From Pseudomonadota bacterium (GTDB taxonomy: Bacteria; Pseudomonadota; Gammaproteobacteria; Pseudomonadales; Moraxellaceae), in the NCBI GenBank assembly GCA_021804565.1, contig JAJZHK010000002.1, positions 35,392 through 99,391 on the forward strand: 64,000 nucleotides of DNA. Direction: 5' to 3'. Below are positions 9,007 to 17,467 of the stretch, piece by piece. Position 1 is the first letter of the stretch; each line of letters opens with the position of its first letter. The notes below the pieces were generated by a model. That model was not told the DNA's origin. It ran no database searches and was given only the letters and a program-made list of their open reading frames with translations. The position numbers were made by a program, and so were the translations under genes.

Positions 9007-10141
9007 GCTGCGGCAAGCTGATGACAAACTGTGCCCCACCCCCCTCGCGTTGACGCGAGAAAACCTGACCGCCGTGCAGTTCCACCAAAGTGCGTACCAC
9101 CGCCAGTCCCAGGCCGGCACCACCGGTATGACGGTTGCGCGAGGTATCGACACGGATGAAAGCACCAAACACTCGTTCATCCTGCCAGTCCGGTAAGCCT
9201 GGACCACGATCGCTGACCAGGATCTCAACCCGCCCGTCATGCACCTGCATGTCGATATCGAGTGTGCCGCCTGAGGCGGCGTAACGCATGGCGTTCTCGA
9301 TCAAATTGGTCAGCACCTGGCGCATGCGATCGACATCAGCAAGAACATAGGCGCTTTGGGTGTGACACTGAATCTGCATGCCCAAAGCCTGCGCCCGCTC
9401 GGCGAATATAGGAATAAAATCGTGCAGAAAGATCTGCAGATCCAATTCTTCCTGGTGCAAGCTCAGCCGCTGCCCCTGCCCCTGCGCGATGACATTGAGA
9501 TCATCCACCAGCCTGACCAAGTGCAGGACCTGATCGAGAAGACGCTGGTGCTCGCGGGCATTGCCGGTGAGCACGCCGTCGCACAAAGCGTGCAGGCGCC
9601 CCTGCAAGATGGTCAGGGGCGTGCGCAGCTCGTGAGAGATGCTGGCGATCAATTCTTTGCGTTCGCTTTCTAGCCTGGCCAACTGGCCGGCCAGCATATT
9701 GAAGGCGCTTTGTACCCGCCCCAGCTCGCCCAGGGCATCTTCGCGCGCACGCACCCCGTAGTCCCCCGAGGTCATGCGTTCGGCGGCTTCCTCCAGTTCA
9801 TCCAGCGGTCGCAAGAGCATGCGCCAGGCCCAGGCTGCCGTGCAGCCACCGATCAGTAAAGAACTGAGTATCAGCCAGAGCAGACGGTTGCGCTCATCAG
9901 GCTCAGGCCGGCTCATGAAATGATGACGGATGAGCACGGCTTCATCACTGAACTGCTGGTGCTGAGCCTGCAGATAGCGGTAGCGCTGCAGCACATCGAT
10001 AGGCAGATTCTGCCAGAACGCCTGTTCAGCGCGATGCTGACGCTGCAACAGCCAGGCTTCGCTGACGAGGCCCAGGCACAGGCTCAGACTGGCGACCAGC
10101 AGCCCCAAACGCCAGGCCGGGGTCAGGGTCAATCTGAACAT
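8996..10141 (-). CDS. Sensor histidine kinase, BaeS/CpxA-like
   Basis: Inner-membrane sensor of 381 aa: TM1 about residues 12-32, a short periplasmic part, TM2 about 86-106, HAMP to about 160, then HisKA with phosphoacceptor SISHELRTPLTILQGRLH and a HATPase domain with NLIENAMRYA (N box), SDRGPGL (G1) and TGGAGLGLAVV (G2). Its start overlaps the stop of the response-regulator gene by 13 bases. The pair is divergent from the tripartite ABC exporter operon 100 bases away, so the exporter is its most likely target; the signal is unknown. Confidence 0.93.
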   Translation of the reverse strand: MFRLTLTPAWRLGLLVASLSLCLGLVSEAWLLQRQHRAEQAFWQNLPIDVLQRYRYLQAQHQQFSDEAVLIRHHFMSRPEPDERNRLLWLILSSLLIGGCTAAWAWRMLLRPLDELEEAAERMTSGDYGVRAREDALGELGRVQSAFNMLAGQLARLESERKELIASISHELRTPLTILQGRLHALCDGVLTGNAREHQRLLDQVLHLVRLVDDLNVIAQGQGQRLSLHQEELDLQIFLHDFIPIFAERAQALGMQIQCHTQSAYVLADVDRMRQVLTNLIENAMRYAASGGTLDIDMQVHDGRVEILVSDRGPGLPDWQDERVFGAFIRVDTSRNRHTGGAGLGLAVVRTLVELHGGQVFSRQREGGGAQFVISLPQLSH

Positions 10142-10827
10142 AGACGATAGCCCACACCGCGCACGGTCTCGATCAGATCACCACAACCGGCCATCTGCAG
10201 CTTTTTACGCAATTTGCTCAAGTGGCTGTCGACGACCCGATCCAGGGCATCGCTCTCCGGCATGCACGACTCGATCAGTTCATTGCGGCTAAAGCAGCGC
10301 CGGGGTTGACGCGCCATATGGGCAAGCAGACGAAATTCGGTGAGGGTCAGGGGGAGTTCCTGTTCGACACCGTCGACTGGACAGGCGCGGGCAAGATGCA
10401 TATCAAAGTCGATCGACAGGGCGCCCAGTCTTAAAGTCCTGGCGGTCGGCGTCGGGCTACTGAGCGACCGACGCAAGACGGCGTGTATACGCGCGATCAC
10501 CTCGGCGGGATTGAAAGGCTTGCTGATATAGTCATCAGCCCCCAGACGCAAAGCGAGCAAGGTGTTCACCTCATCGGTCAAGGCGGTCAGCATGATCACC
10601 GGCCAGTGCCCTTCGGCCCGCAAGGCTTGCAGCACATCGATGCCGTTCTGGCCCGGCAACCTGATATCGAGCAAGATGAGGGCGGGTTGCAGGCGTCGGG
10701 CCATCTGCAGTCCTTGACGCCCATCCATGGCGTGTGCCGCCTGAAAACCGTCTTGCTGCAGATAAAGCTGCAAAATCTCGGCGATCTCTTGCTCATCTTC
10801 GATGATGAGTATGCAATTTTCCGTCAC
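10129..10827 (-). CDS. OmpR/PhoB-family response regulator, BaeR-like
   Basis: 232 aa with an N-terminal receiver (acidic cluster IIEDEQE, phosphoacceptor LLDIRLPG, ISKPF lysine) and a C-terminal winged helix (LPLTLTEFRLLAHMA, VDSHLSKLRKKL, TVRGVGYRL). The frame continues far upstream on the minus strand, but that part is the shadow of the efflux genes. The GTG at 10827 with GGAGG seven bases upstream is the true start. It forms an operon with the overlapping kinase gene and is divergent from the exporter operon starting near 10951. Confidence 0.93.
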   Translation of the reverse strand: MTENCILIIEDEQEIAEILQLYLQQDGFQAAHAMDGRQGLQMARRLQPALILLDIRLPGQNGIDVLQALRAEGHWPVIMLTALTDEVNTLLALRLGADDYISKPFNPAEVIARIHAVLRRSLSSPTPTARTLRLGALSIDFDMHLARACPVDGVEQELPLTLTEFRLLAHMARQPRRCFSRNELIESCMPESDALDRVVDSHLSKLRKKLQMAGCGDLIETVRGVGYRLCSD

Positions 10828-10950
10828 CCCGCCTCCGCCGTACCTGTGATAGGAGCCCTGACTCGATTCTAGCCCGTCTCTGGCCGCCATATCCACACAA
10901 TCTCCATCATCAATCCATGCAGGCGCAACGCCCTTGTGGACAATGAGGCC

Positions 10951-12357
10951 ATGCAAAACCTCAGGCCTTGGCGCCGCTCCTCCCTGGGAGCCTTGTTGTG
11001 GCTCATTGTGACCCTCGCTCTGGTGGGGTGCATGTCGGCACCCAAACCGGTGATCGTCGCCGACTACGCGCCCGACGCGGCGATGAACACCCAGGCCGAC
11101 GCCAGCGGCTTGCCGCAGGATGACGCTGCCTGGTGGCAGGTCTTCAACGACGCCCTGCTGAGCGACCTGGTCAAGCATGCCCTGCATGACAATCTCGACC
11201 TGCAGGCAGCACAGCAACGCCTGCTCGCCGAACGCAGCCTCAGTCTGCAGGTCGGGAAGAACTATATGCCGCAAGTCGGCTGGCTGAGCCAAAGTGTGAC
11301 CTCGGCCAGTGGCATCGATACTTTTTACCAGTACGGTTTCGACGTCAGTTGGGAGCTCGGCTGGTTTGGCCGGGAAGACAGCGAAAAGCTGATGGCCCAA
11401 TCGGCACTGATGGACAGCTCGGCCCGTCTGCACGCGATCAGGGTGACCCTGGTGGGTGACGTGGTGCGTGCCTATCTGCAACTGCGACAGGCTCAGCAAG
11501 CAGCCCGGCTGCAGACGGAGCTGGCGCATCTGATCGAGCAAAGACAAACACTCAAGCAGACCGGAGCCCGTCTTGGCCTGCTCAGCCGCCAGGCCGCTGA
11601 GCACGATCTGCAACCGCTCAACGCGGTGAAGATTCAGCAGCAGCATTGGCAGACCGAGGTAGAGCTGGCCAGCCGCCGCCTGGCCCTGCTGTGTGGACTG
11701 ACACAACCGCAGGCCAGTTGGCTGCAAACTCATGACTTGCACCTGCCACGGCACTATCCGATAGCACGCCTGCCGGTAAAACTGCTCGATGCGCAACCCC
11801 TGGTGCAGCAGGCGCGTGCTCAACTCCTGCACAGCGCCGCCCGTGCCGGCCTCGCCCGCGCCGACCGTTATCCGTCCATCAGCCTGGGTGCTGGTTATTT
11901 TTACGCCTCGAACATCACCCGCAATATCGTCTTCGATGGTGACACCAACTCAGCACCCAGCATAGGCCCGGTCATCAATATCCCGATCTTTGACTGGGGG
12001 CGACGTCGGCATATCGAAAAAGCCCGGCAAATGGAGATGGACGCCGCCGGCCAGGACTACCGCCAGCAAGTGCGCAAAGCCTATGCCGAGGTCGAAGAGA
12101 ACCTGCTTCAGCTCCATCAGCTGGAGACGACGATCGCCTTGCAGGACCAGAGCACATCACTCGCGGCCGAGGACTTGAACCGTGCCCGGGCGCGTGTCGA
12201 GCAAGGTCTCAGCGGTCAACTGCCGGTGATCGCCACGCAGGAGCAAGAGGTGCAGACACAAGAACAGCTGCTCGCTGCCGAGATGGACGCCGCTTTGGCT
12301 TATGTCAGCCTCTACAAGTCCCTGGGCGGTCCTGATGAGCACGGGAGTATAGACTGA
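10951..12357 (+). CDS. Outer-membrane efflux lipoprotein, TolC/OprM (NodT) family
   Basis: Trimeric outer-membrane channel of a tripartite exporter, 468 aa. A signal peptide ends in a lipobox (ALVGC, Cys near residue 27). Two repeated OEP-type coiled-coil modules follow, with typical stretches DAAWWQVFNDALLSDLVKHA and VINIPIFDWGRRRHIEKARQ. An in-frame GTG at 10936 is a second possible start; the ATG at 10951 has GAGG close upstream. The stop overlaps the next start as TGATG, so translation is coupled to the ABC permease. It lies downstream of a divergent two-component system that may control it. Confidence 0.9.
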   Translation: MQNLRPWRRSSLGALLWLIVTLALVGCMSAPKPVIVADYAPDAAMNTQADASGLPQDDAAWWQVFNDALLSDLVKHALHDNLDLQAAQQRLLAERSLSLQVGKNYMPQVGWLSQSVTSASGIDTFYQYGFDVSWELGWFGREDSEKLMAQSALMDSSARLHAIRVTLVGDVVRAYLQLRQAQQAARLQTELAHLIEQRQTLKQTGARLGLLSRQAAEHDLQPLNAVKIQQQHWQTEVELASRRLALLCGLTQPQASWLQTHDLHLPRHYPIARLPVKLLDAQPLVQQARAQLLHSAARAGLARADRYPSISLGAGYFYASNITRNIVFDGDTNSAPSIGPVINIPIFDWGRRRHIEKARQMEMDAAGQDYRQQVRKAYAEVEENLLQLHQLETTIALQDQSTSLAAEDLNRARARVEQGLSGQLPVIATQEQEVQTQEQLLAAEMDAALAYVSLYKSLGGPDEHGSID

Positions 12358-13490
12358 TGGTCGCCCTGGCCCGTAAAACCCTGATCCGTGAATGGCCACG
12401 CTTCTTCCCGGCCATCATGGCCATCGGTTTTGCCGGACTCCTGCTCTTTGCCCAGGCTGCTTTGGTGATGGGTATTTTTGGTAGCGCCGCCGTCTATATC
12501 CATGACTCGGCGGGCGACCTTTGGGTCGGGTATCCCGGAACGCAAAGTGTCAATCTCGGCCGCTCCATCAACAATGACCTGGAAATACTGCTGCGTTCCT
12601 CTCCAGCCATCGCTCAGGTTGAGCCCATGCTCTGGCTGGACAGCGACTGGCGGGCAGCTCACGGTCAAGGAGGCGTCTCCATCTCGGTCATCGGCATCAA
12701 TGACCAGAGTCGTGGCCTGCTTTTTCAAAAGCTGCTGCTGCCGGCGGTACGCGCCGCCCTGCTGCAGCCGGCCGGGGTCATCGTCGATCGCGCCGATCTG
12801 GATCAACTCGGTGTGCGCCTGGGCGACATGGCCTGGATCGATAAACATCCAGTCCGGGTTGTCGCCACGGTCAGTGGCCTGCGCTCCTTGGGCGGCGTCA
12901 ACGTCATCACCTCGCTCAGTACCGCCCGCTGGCTGGCCGACAATCCCAGCGAGTCGCATCGGTCCACCTACTTTGTCGCACGCCTGCATCACCCTGAACA
13001 GGTGCAAGAAGCCATGGACATGCTCAAGGGGCACCCCAGTTTTGGTCCTTATGCCATCTGGAGCGCCCAGGATTTTTCCAGACGATCACAGCTGTTCTGG
13101 CTTTTTGATACCGGAGCAGGTGTTGCTGTGGGTTTTCTTGCCATCATCGTCTTTCTCGTCGGCGCCATCATCTCCAGCCAAGCCCTGATGGCGGTGATCA
13201 TCGCCTCCTCACGCGAATACGCGACCTTGAACGCCCTGGGTGCCGGCATGCGCGCCCTGCGCTGGCTGGTCCTCGAACAAGCGCTGTGGATAGGCGGACT
13301 CGGACTGACGCTCGGCGGCAGTCTCAGCCTGATTTTGCTGCCCATCGCCAGCACGCATGACGTCCCCGTGGCGATGAACCTACCGATCGCGCTGTCCTGT
13401 GCCGCCTTGGTGCTGCTCCTGTCGGTGATCTCCGGCCTGTTCGCCATGCGTGGCCTGATGCGGGCCGAGCCCGCACTTCTGCTGAGGTAA
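12357..13490 (+). CDS. ABC exporter permease, FtsX/DevC-like
   Basis: 377-aa inner-membrane subunit. TM1 is about residues 18-40, followed by a large periplasmic domain of about 200 residues (with DLWVGYPGTQ and VIVDRADLDQLGVRLGD), then three C-terminal TM segments of the FtsX-like domain (about 255-370), a layout shared by DevC and half of MacB. The start overlaps the preceding stop by one base. With the next two genes it makes a DevBCA/MacAB-like pump; the substrate is probably a lipid, glycolipid or small hydrophobic molecule by analogy, not from sequence. Confidence 0.88.
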   Translation: MVALARKTLIREWPRFFPAIMAIGFAGLLLFAQAALVMGIFGSAAVYIHDSAGDLWVGYPGTQSVNLGRSINNDLEILLRSSPAIAQVEPMLWLDSDWRAAHGQGGVSISVIGINDQSRGLLFQKLLLPAVRAALLQPAGVIVDRADLDQLGVRLGDMAWIDKHPVRVVATVSGLRSLGGVNVITSLSTARWLADNPSESHRSTYFVARLHHPEQVQEAMDMLKGHPSFGPYAIWSAQDFSRRSQLFWLFDTGAGVAVGFLAIIVFLVGAIISSQALMAVIIASSREYATLNALGAGMRALRWLVLEQALWIGGLGLTLGGSLSLILLPIASTHDVPVAMNLPIALSCAALVLLLSVISGLFAMRGLMRAEPALLLR

Positions 13491-13497
13491 GGAGACC

Positions 13498-14262
13498 ATG
13501 AGCGCCCTGCAACCCGGATTACTGCCCAGCCACAGCCCATGTACGCTGGAGGCACGCTTGATCAGCAAGTCCTTTCAGTCCGGACGGCTGCAGGTCAATG
13601 TCCTGTCCGAGCTGTCGCTGTCGGTGGCGCCGGCCGAGCTGACCCTGATCGTCGGTCCTTCCGGCTGCGGCAAAAGCACCTTGCTGTCTATCATCAGTGG
13701 CCTGCAAAACCCCGACCAGGGCCGCGTCATTGCGCTGGGAGAAGACATCAGCAAGGCCAGCCGGCGGACTTTGGAGCAGTTTCGCCTGCACCACACCGGG
13801 TTTGTCTTCCAGGGCTACAACCTGTTCCCCGCCCTCACCGCCCATGAGCAGGTTGAACTGCCCCTGTCTTACATGCATCTGTCGCGCGCCGAGATACGCC
13901 AAAGAGCTCGTGCAGCACTCGATGAAGTGGGACTGGCCAGCAAGGCACACCGCCTTCCCGCCGAACTGTCGGGTGGCGAAAAGCAGCGGGTGGCGATCGC
14001 TCGTGCCCTGGCCAAACGTCCTGATCTGCTGTTTGCCGATGAACCGACCAGCGCCCTCGATGCCGCCAGTGGCCAGACTGTGATCGATCTGCTCCATCGC
14101 ATCGCCCGCCAGCATGGGACGACGGTGCTTTGTGTCAGCCACGATCCACGCCTGATCCGCCATGCCGACCGCGTTCTGGCCATGGAAGATGGCGTGATCC
14201 ACCGTGACTGGCGTGGTGAGACGCCCACGATACCCGTCCGCCTTGAGGAAATCGAACGATGA
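13498..14262 (+). CDS. ABC exporter ATPase, LolD/MacB/DevA-like
   Basis: 254-aa ATP-binding protein: Walker A GPSGCGKST, Q-loop FVFQGYNLFP, signature LSGGEKQRVAIARAL, Walker B LLFADEPTSALD, H-loop CVSHDPRLI. The FVFQxYNL-type Q-loop and length are those of the LolD/MacB/DevA group that works with FtsX-like permeases. A GGAGACC site precedes the ATG seven bases after the permease stop. The 3' end overlaps the membrane-fusion gene by four bases. Confidence 0.93.
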   Translation: MSALQPGLLPSHSPCTLEARLISKSFQSGRLQVNVLSELSLSVAPAELTLIVGPSGCGKSTLLSIISGLQNPDQGRVIALGEDISKASRRTLEQFRLHHTGFVFQGYNLFPALTAHEQVELPLSYMHLSRAEIRQRARAALDEVGLASKAHRLPAELSGGEKQRVAIARALAKRPDLLFADEPTSALDAASGQTVIDLLHRIARQHGTTVLCVSHDPRLIRHADRVLAMEDGVIHRDWRGETPTIPVRLEEIER

Positions 14263-15152
14263 GATCCTGGCTTAAGATTCTGCTCTTCTCGGCATCAGGC
14301 CTGCTTGCAGCCTGCAGCCAGGATCATAAAAATGCGGCCCAGGAGATCAGCAGCAACCGTCTCCTGACCCATGCCATGGCACGCGGGCGCGTCGATGTCG
14401 AGGGGGGACTGCTCGAACTGCGCGTACCGGTACGTGGGCAAGTGAGCCATCTCGAAGTGGGTCTCGGACAAGACATCCATCGGGGGCAGCAACTGCTCGA
14501 CCTCGATGCCCAAAATGCCAAACTGGGGCTTGCCCTGGCGCAGGGCGAACTGGCTCATGCGCGCGCTGCCGCCGCTGTCTTGCAAGCGGCCCTGCCGCAT
14601 TTGCGTCGCGACAGCCTTAGGCAGGAGGCTGCTGCACACAGCGGACTGGGCAGCGAGGATGACGCTGAACAGGCCGCCACACGTCTCGCCGAACAAATAG
14701 CCCGCCTGCAACTGGCACAAAGCGATATCGAACTGGCACAGATCCGCCTCGATCAGGCCCGTCACCTGCTGAAGCAGTACAGCCTGAGCGCGCCCATCGA
14801 CGGCCGCATCGTCGAACTGCACGCACAGACAGGCGCCCTCCTCGATCCGCAAGACAGTCTGGCGGCCATGGTCATCGCTCCGCAACGGCCACTGATCGTC
14901 CATGCCGAGGTCAATGAAGCCTTTATCAACAGACTGCATCGCGGCCAAGCCGCGCGCGTCGACATCGATCTCGATGGCAGCAGCGAGCACTACGACGCCC
15001 GTCTCGAACACATCGGAGAAATGCTGGTCAAAGGTCATCTCAGCGAGGACCCGCAAATGGCCCATGCTTTCGACTGCCAGCTCACCCTTTTGCCCCACCC
15101 CCATCAAGCGCCCTTGCGCATCGGCCAGACCGTTATGGTGACCTTTTTATGA
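14259..15152 (+). CDS. Periplasmic membrane-fusion lipoprotein, HlyD/DevB family
   Basis: 297 aa that bridge the inner-membrane pump and the outer-membrane channel. The signal peptide ends in lipobox LLAAC (Cys near residue 20). A split biotinyl-lipoyl domain (LRVPVRGQVSHLEVGLGQ and LSAPIDGRIVELHAQTGA) flanks a long alpha-hairpin (about 90-170), followed by a beta-barrel part. The start ATGA overlaps the ATPase stop and the end overlaps the HAD gene by four bases, so the exporter and the enzymes downstream are translated as one coupled unit. Confidence 0.9.
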   Translation: MRSWLKILLFSASGLLAACSQDHKNAAQEISSNRLLTHAMARGRVDVEGGLLELRVPVRGQVSHLEVGLGQDIHRGQQLLDLDAQNAKLGLALAQGELAHARAAAAVLQAALPHLRRDSLRQEAAAHSGLGSEDDAEQAATRLAEQIARLQLAQSDIELAQIRLDQARHLLKQYSLSAPIDGRIVELHAQTGALLDPQDSLAAMVIAPQRPLIVHAEVNEAFINRLHRGQAARVDIDLDGSSEHYDARLEHIGEMLVKGHLSEDPQMAHAFDCQLTLLPHPHQAPLRIGQTVMVTFL

Positions 15153-15886
15153 AAACAATCAGCCCCAGCCAGCCTGTCGTCTATGTACCCGGGCACCACA
15201 AGCGCCCACCCCATGAGCTGTCCTGGGTCATCCTCAGTGACTTTGACGGCACGATCAGCCGGCAAGACGTGACCGACACACTGATCGACGCTTTCGGTAA
15301 TGAGCGCTGTCGTGAGCTTGAGTCTCGCTGGGAAGCCGGCGAGATCGGCTCACGCGAGTGTATGGCTGGCCAAATTGCCGAACTGCGCGCCAGCCCTGCC
15401 GAGCTGGACGCCTGTATCGACAGCATCAGCCTGGATCCGGATTTCGCTGATTTTGTGGGAGACGCCAAAACGCGTGGACTGGAGGTGCGCATTTTGAGCG
15501 ATGGCCTCGATCGCGCCATCCACCGCCTGCTGCATCAGCATGATCTCGCGCATCTGCAGGTGACCGCCAACAAACTCAGCTACCGTGGCCAGGGCCGCTG
15601 GCATCTGGACTTCCCCTATGCCGACCCGGATTGCCGCAAACGCAGCGGTCATTGCAAATGCATGCAGCTTGAGCGCTGTCAGCAGGCCGGCGAACATGTG
15701 CTCTATATCGGTGATGGCAGTTCTGATTTTTGTGTCAGTGGCGAAGCCGACATGATTTTTGCCAAGGACAAGTTGCTCAGCTATTGCCAGCAGCACCACC
15801 TCTATCATCACGCCATCCACGGCTTCGCGGCGGCGCGAGCGCTGCTTGATCAAGCCCTGTCCCTGCACCGGGAGCGCCGTGCATGA
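15149..15886 (+). CDS. HAD-superfamily phosphatase, MtnX-like (HAD-IB)
   Basis: 245-aa cytoplasmic hydrolase. Motif I is LSDFDGTIS (Asp nucleophile and acid Asp), motif II is ILSDGLD, and motif IV is IGDGSSDFC. A helical cap insert lies between I and II. MtnX and phosphoserine phosphatases are the closest named families; no other methionine-salvage gene is nearby, so a true MtnX role is unlikely. Coupled by four-base overlaps to the exporter gene before it and the hydrolase gene after it, it probably dephosphorylates an intermediate of the product handled by this operon (inference). Confidence 0.82.
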   Translation: MKTISPSQPVVYVPGHHKRPPHELSWVILSDFDGTISRQDVTDTLIDAFGNERCRELESRWEAGEIGSRECMAGQIAELRASPAELDACIDSISLDPDFADFVGDAKTRGLEVRILSDGLDRAIHRLLHQHDLAHLQVTANKLSYRGQGRWHLDFPYADPDCRKRSGHCKCMQLERCQQAGEHVLYIGDGSSDFCVSGEADMIFAKDKLLSYCQQHHLYHHAIHGFAAARALLDQALSLHRERRA

Positions 15887-16719
15887 TAGAAAATGCTGAG
15901 TTTTATCTTCAGGGAGACTCCACTGTCGGCGTTCTTTTGATCCATGGCCTGACCGGAACCCCCAAAGAGATGCGCTTCGTCGGTCGCGGCTTGCACCGTG
16001 CCGGCCATACCGTTTTGGGGATGCAACTGGCAGGTCACTGCGGCGATGAGGACGACCTGCGTGCAACGGTATGGCAGGACTGGTACGCCAGTGTCGAAGC
16101 TGCTGCCCAGCGTCTGCTGGCGGTGACCGACCGCATCTTCGTCGCCGGGCTGTCCATGGGGGCTCTGCTGGCACTGCGCTACGCTGCCTATCATCCTGAA
16201 CGTATCCTCGGGGTGGGCGTCTACGGACCGACCTTCCGCTATGACGGCTGGAGTATTCCTCTTTATGCCCGCTATCTTTACCCCTTGCTACGGGTCGTCC
16301 AGTTTTTCGGCATTTGGCAAGACAAACATTTCGCTGAACAAGAGCCCTACGGCCTCAAAGATGAGCGGCTACGTGCCCTGATCTCGAGCAGCATGCAGGC
16401 CGGCGACAGCGCTGCCGCCGGCCTGGCGGGCAACCCCTACCCCTCACTGGCGGAGATGCTCAAACTGGCCGCCTGCCTGAAACGTGAGCTGCCACAGGTG
16501 ACCGCACCCTGCCTCATCATCCATGCCCGCCATGATGACGTCGCCGACATCAGCAACTCACGCCTGGTTGAGCGGCGGGTCAGCGGGCCCACCCATTTTG
16601 TTATCCTCGAGAACAGCTATCACATGATCACCATCGATCTTGAGCACAAGCAGGTCATCCGCGAGAGTGCCGATTTCATCGCTGCGCAAGCCGGCCTTGC
16701 CGACAAGGGTGGGGCATGA
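15883..16719 (+). CDS. Alpha/beta-hydrolase, carboxylesterase-like
   Basis: 278 aa. The oxyanion region is LIHGLTGTPKEM, the nucleophile elbow GLSMGA (Ser near residue 91), the acid HARHDDVADI and the histidine NSYHMIT. This pattern fits the Est30/monoacylglycerol-lipase-like esterases. There is no signal peptide, so it acts in the cytoplasm. Four-base overlaps with both neighbours tie it to the HAD gene and the two small membrane proteins. Confidence 0.85.
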   Translation: MIENAEFYLQGDSTVGVLLIHGLTGTPKEMRFVGRGLHRAGHTVLGMQLAGHCGDEDDLRATVWQDWYASVEAAAQRLLAVTDRIFVAGLSMGALLALRYAAYHPERILGVGVYGPTFRYDGWSIPLYARYLYPLLRVVQFFGIWQDKHFAEQEPYGLKDERLRALISSSMQAGDSAAAGLAGNPYPSLAEMLKLAACLKRELPQVTAPCLIIHARHDDVADISNSRLVERRVSGPTHFVILENSYHMITIDLEHKQVIRESADFIAAQAGLADKGGA

Positions 16720-17075
16720 GCACCGGCCTGCTCCTGCTCTGGCTGAGCAATATCGTCTTTGATACGCTAGGGCAGTTGCTGTTCAAGGCCGCCGCGATGC
16801 AGGAACACCCCAGCCAGGGCCTGGCCTACTGGCTGTACATCATCAAACAGCCTTATATCCTGGGGGGCATACTCTGTTATCTCCTCGAGTTTCTGCTATG
16901 GCTGGCTTTCCTCGCCAGCGTTCCATTATCCCTGGCCGTATTGCTCGGCTCTATCAACATCGTGACCCTGATGCTGGCGGGCCACTTCCTGTTTGCAGAG
17001 CGCCTGGGTTCCTGGCGTATCCTCGGCATGTTGCTGGTGGCGTCAGGGGTGGCTTTGAGCGGAGTGGGCAGCTGA
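16716..17075 (+). CDS. Small four-helix membrane transporter, EamA/SMR-like (first of a pair)
   Basis: 119 aa with four hydrophobic segments (about 3-23, 45-67, 70-90, 97-117). The patterns WLSNIVFDTLGQLLFKAA and SVPLSLAVLLGSINIVTLMLAG are typical of half-size EamA or small-multidrug-resistance-like proteins such as the ArnE/ArnF flippase pair. Two such genes in tandem suggest a heterodimer with opposite topology. Its stop shares one base with the start of the second gene. Confidence 0.8.
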   Translation: MSTGLLLLWLSNIVFDTLGQLLFKAAAMQEHPSQGLAYWLYIIKQPYILGGILCYLLEFLLWLAFLASVPLSLAVLLGSINIVTLMLAGHFLFAERLGSWRILGMLLVASGVALSGVGS

Positions 17076-17467
17076 TGCTCTTTTATATTTTGGGTTTTGG
17101 CATTCTGGTGTTTTTTGACACGCTGGCACAGCTGTCTTTCAAGATGAGCGCCCTGCAGGCTCTACCGGCCCAAGCCGATCTCGCCTGGCTGTTGCGGGTC
17201 CTGCATACGCCGTGGATTTATGGTGCCATCGCGGGCTATGTCGGTTCATTCTTTACCTGGGTCACCCTGCTCCGCCGGGTTCCCGTCGGACCGGCTTTTG
17301 CCGCCTCCTACCTGGAGGTGGTCAGTGTCCTGATCTGCTCAGCCTGGTGGTTTCATGAACGCTTGACGCTGGCACGCATCCTCGGTGCCTGCTTGATCGT
17401 CAGCGGCATCGTCGTTCTCGCCTATGCCGAGTCACGGGATCTGCGTCGTCAGACCGAACCCACCTAA
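17075..17467 (+). CDS. Small four-helix membrane transporter, EamA/SMR-like (second of a pair)
   Basis: 130 aa; the ATG at 17075 overlaps the preceding stop as TGATG, which fixes the start even though the frame is open further upstream. Four hydrophobic segments and the shared pattern FDTLAQLSFKMSALQ and VPVGPAFAASYLEVVSVLI show it is a diverged paralogue of the preceding protein. Its end overlaps the stop of the convergent arginase-fold gene by four bases. Likely half of a heterodimeric flippase or exporter for the locus product. Confidence 0.8.
   Translation: MLFYILGFGILVFFDTLAQLSFKMSALQALPAQADLAWLLRVLHTPWIYGAIAGYVGSFFTWVTLLRRVPVGPAFAASYLEVVSVLICSAWWFHERLTLARILGACLIVSGIVVLAYAESRDLRRQTEPT

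Noticed and set aside
10828..11832. Open minus-strand frame extending the BaeR-like regulator to 567 aa
   Set aside because: The extra 335 residues are the antisense of the outer-membrane channel gene; a GTG with GGAGG at 10827 gives a normal-length regulator.
13519..14228. Minus-strand frame opposite the exporter ATPase
   Set aside because: The plus frame contains the complete ABC ATPase motifs.
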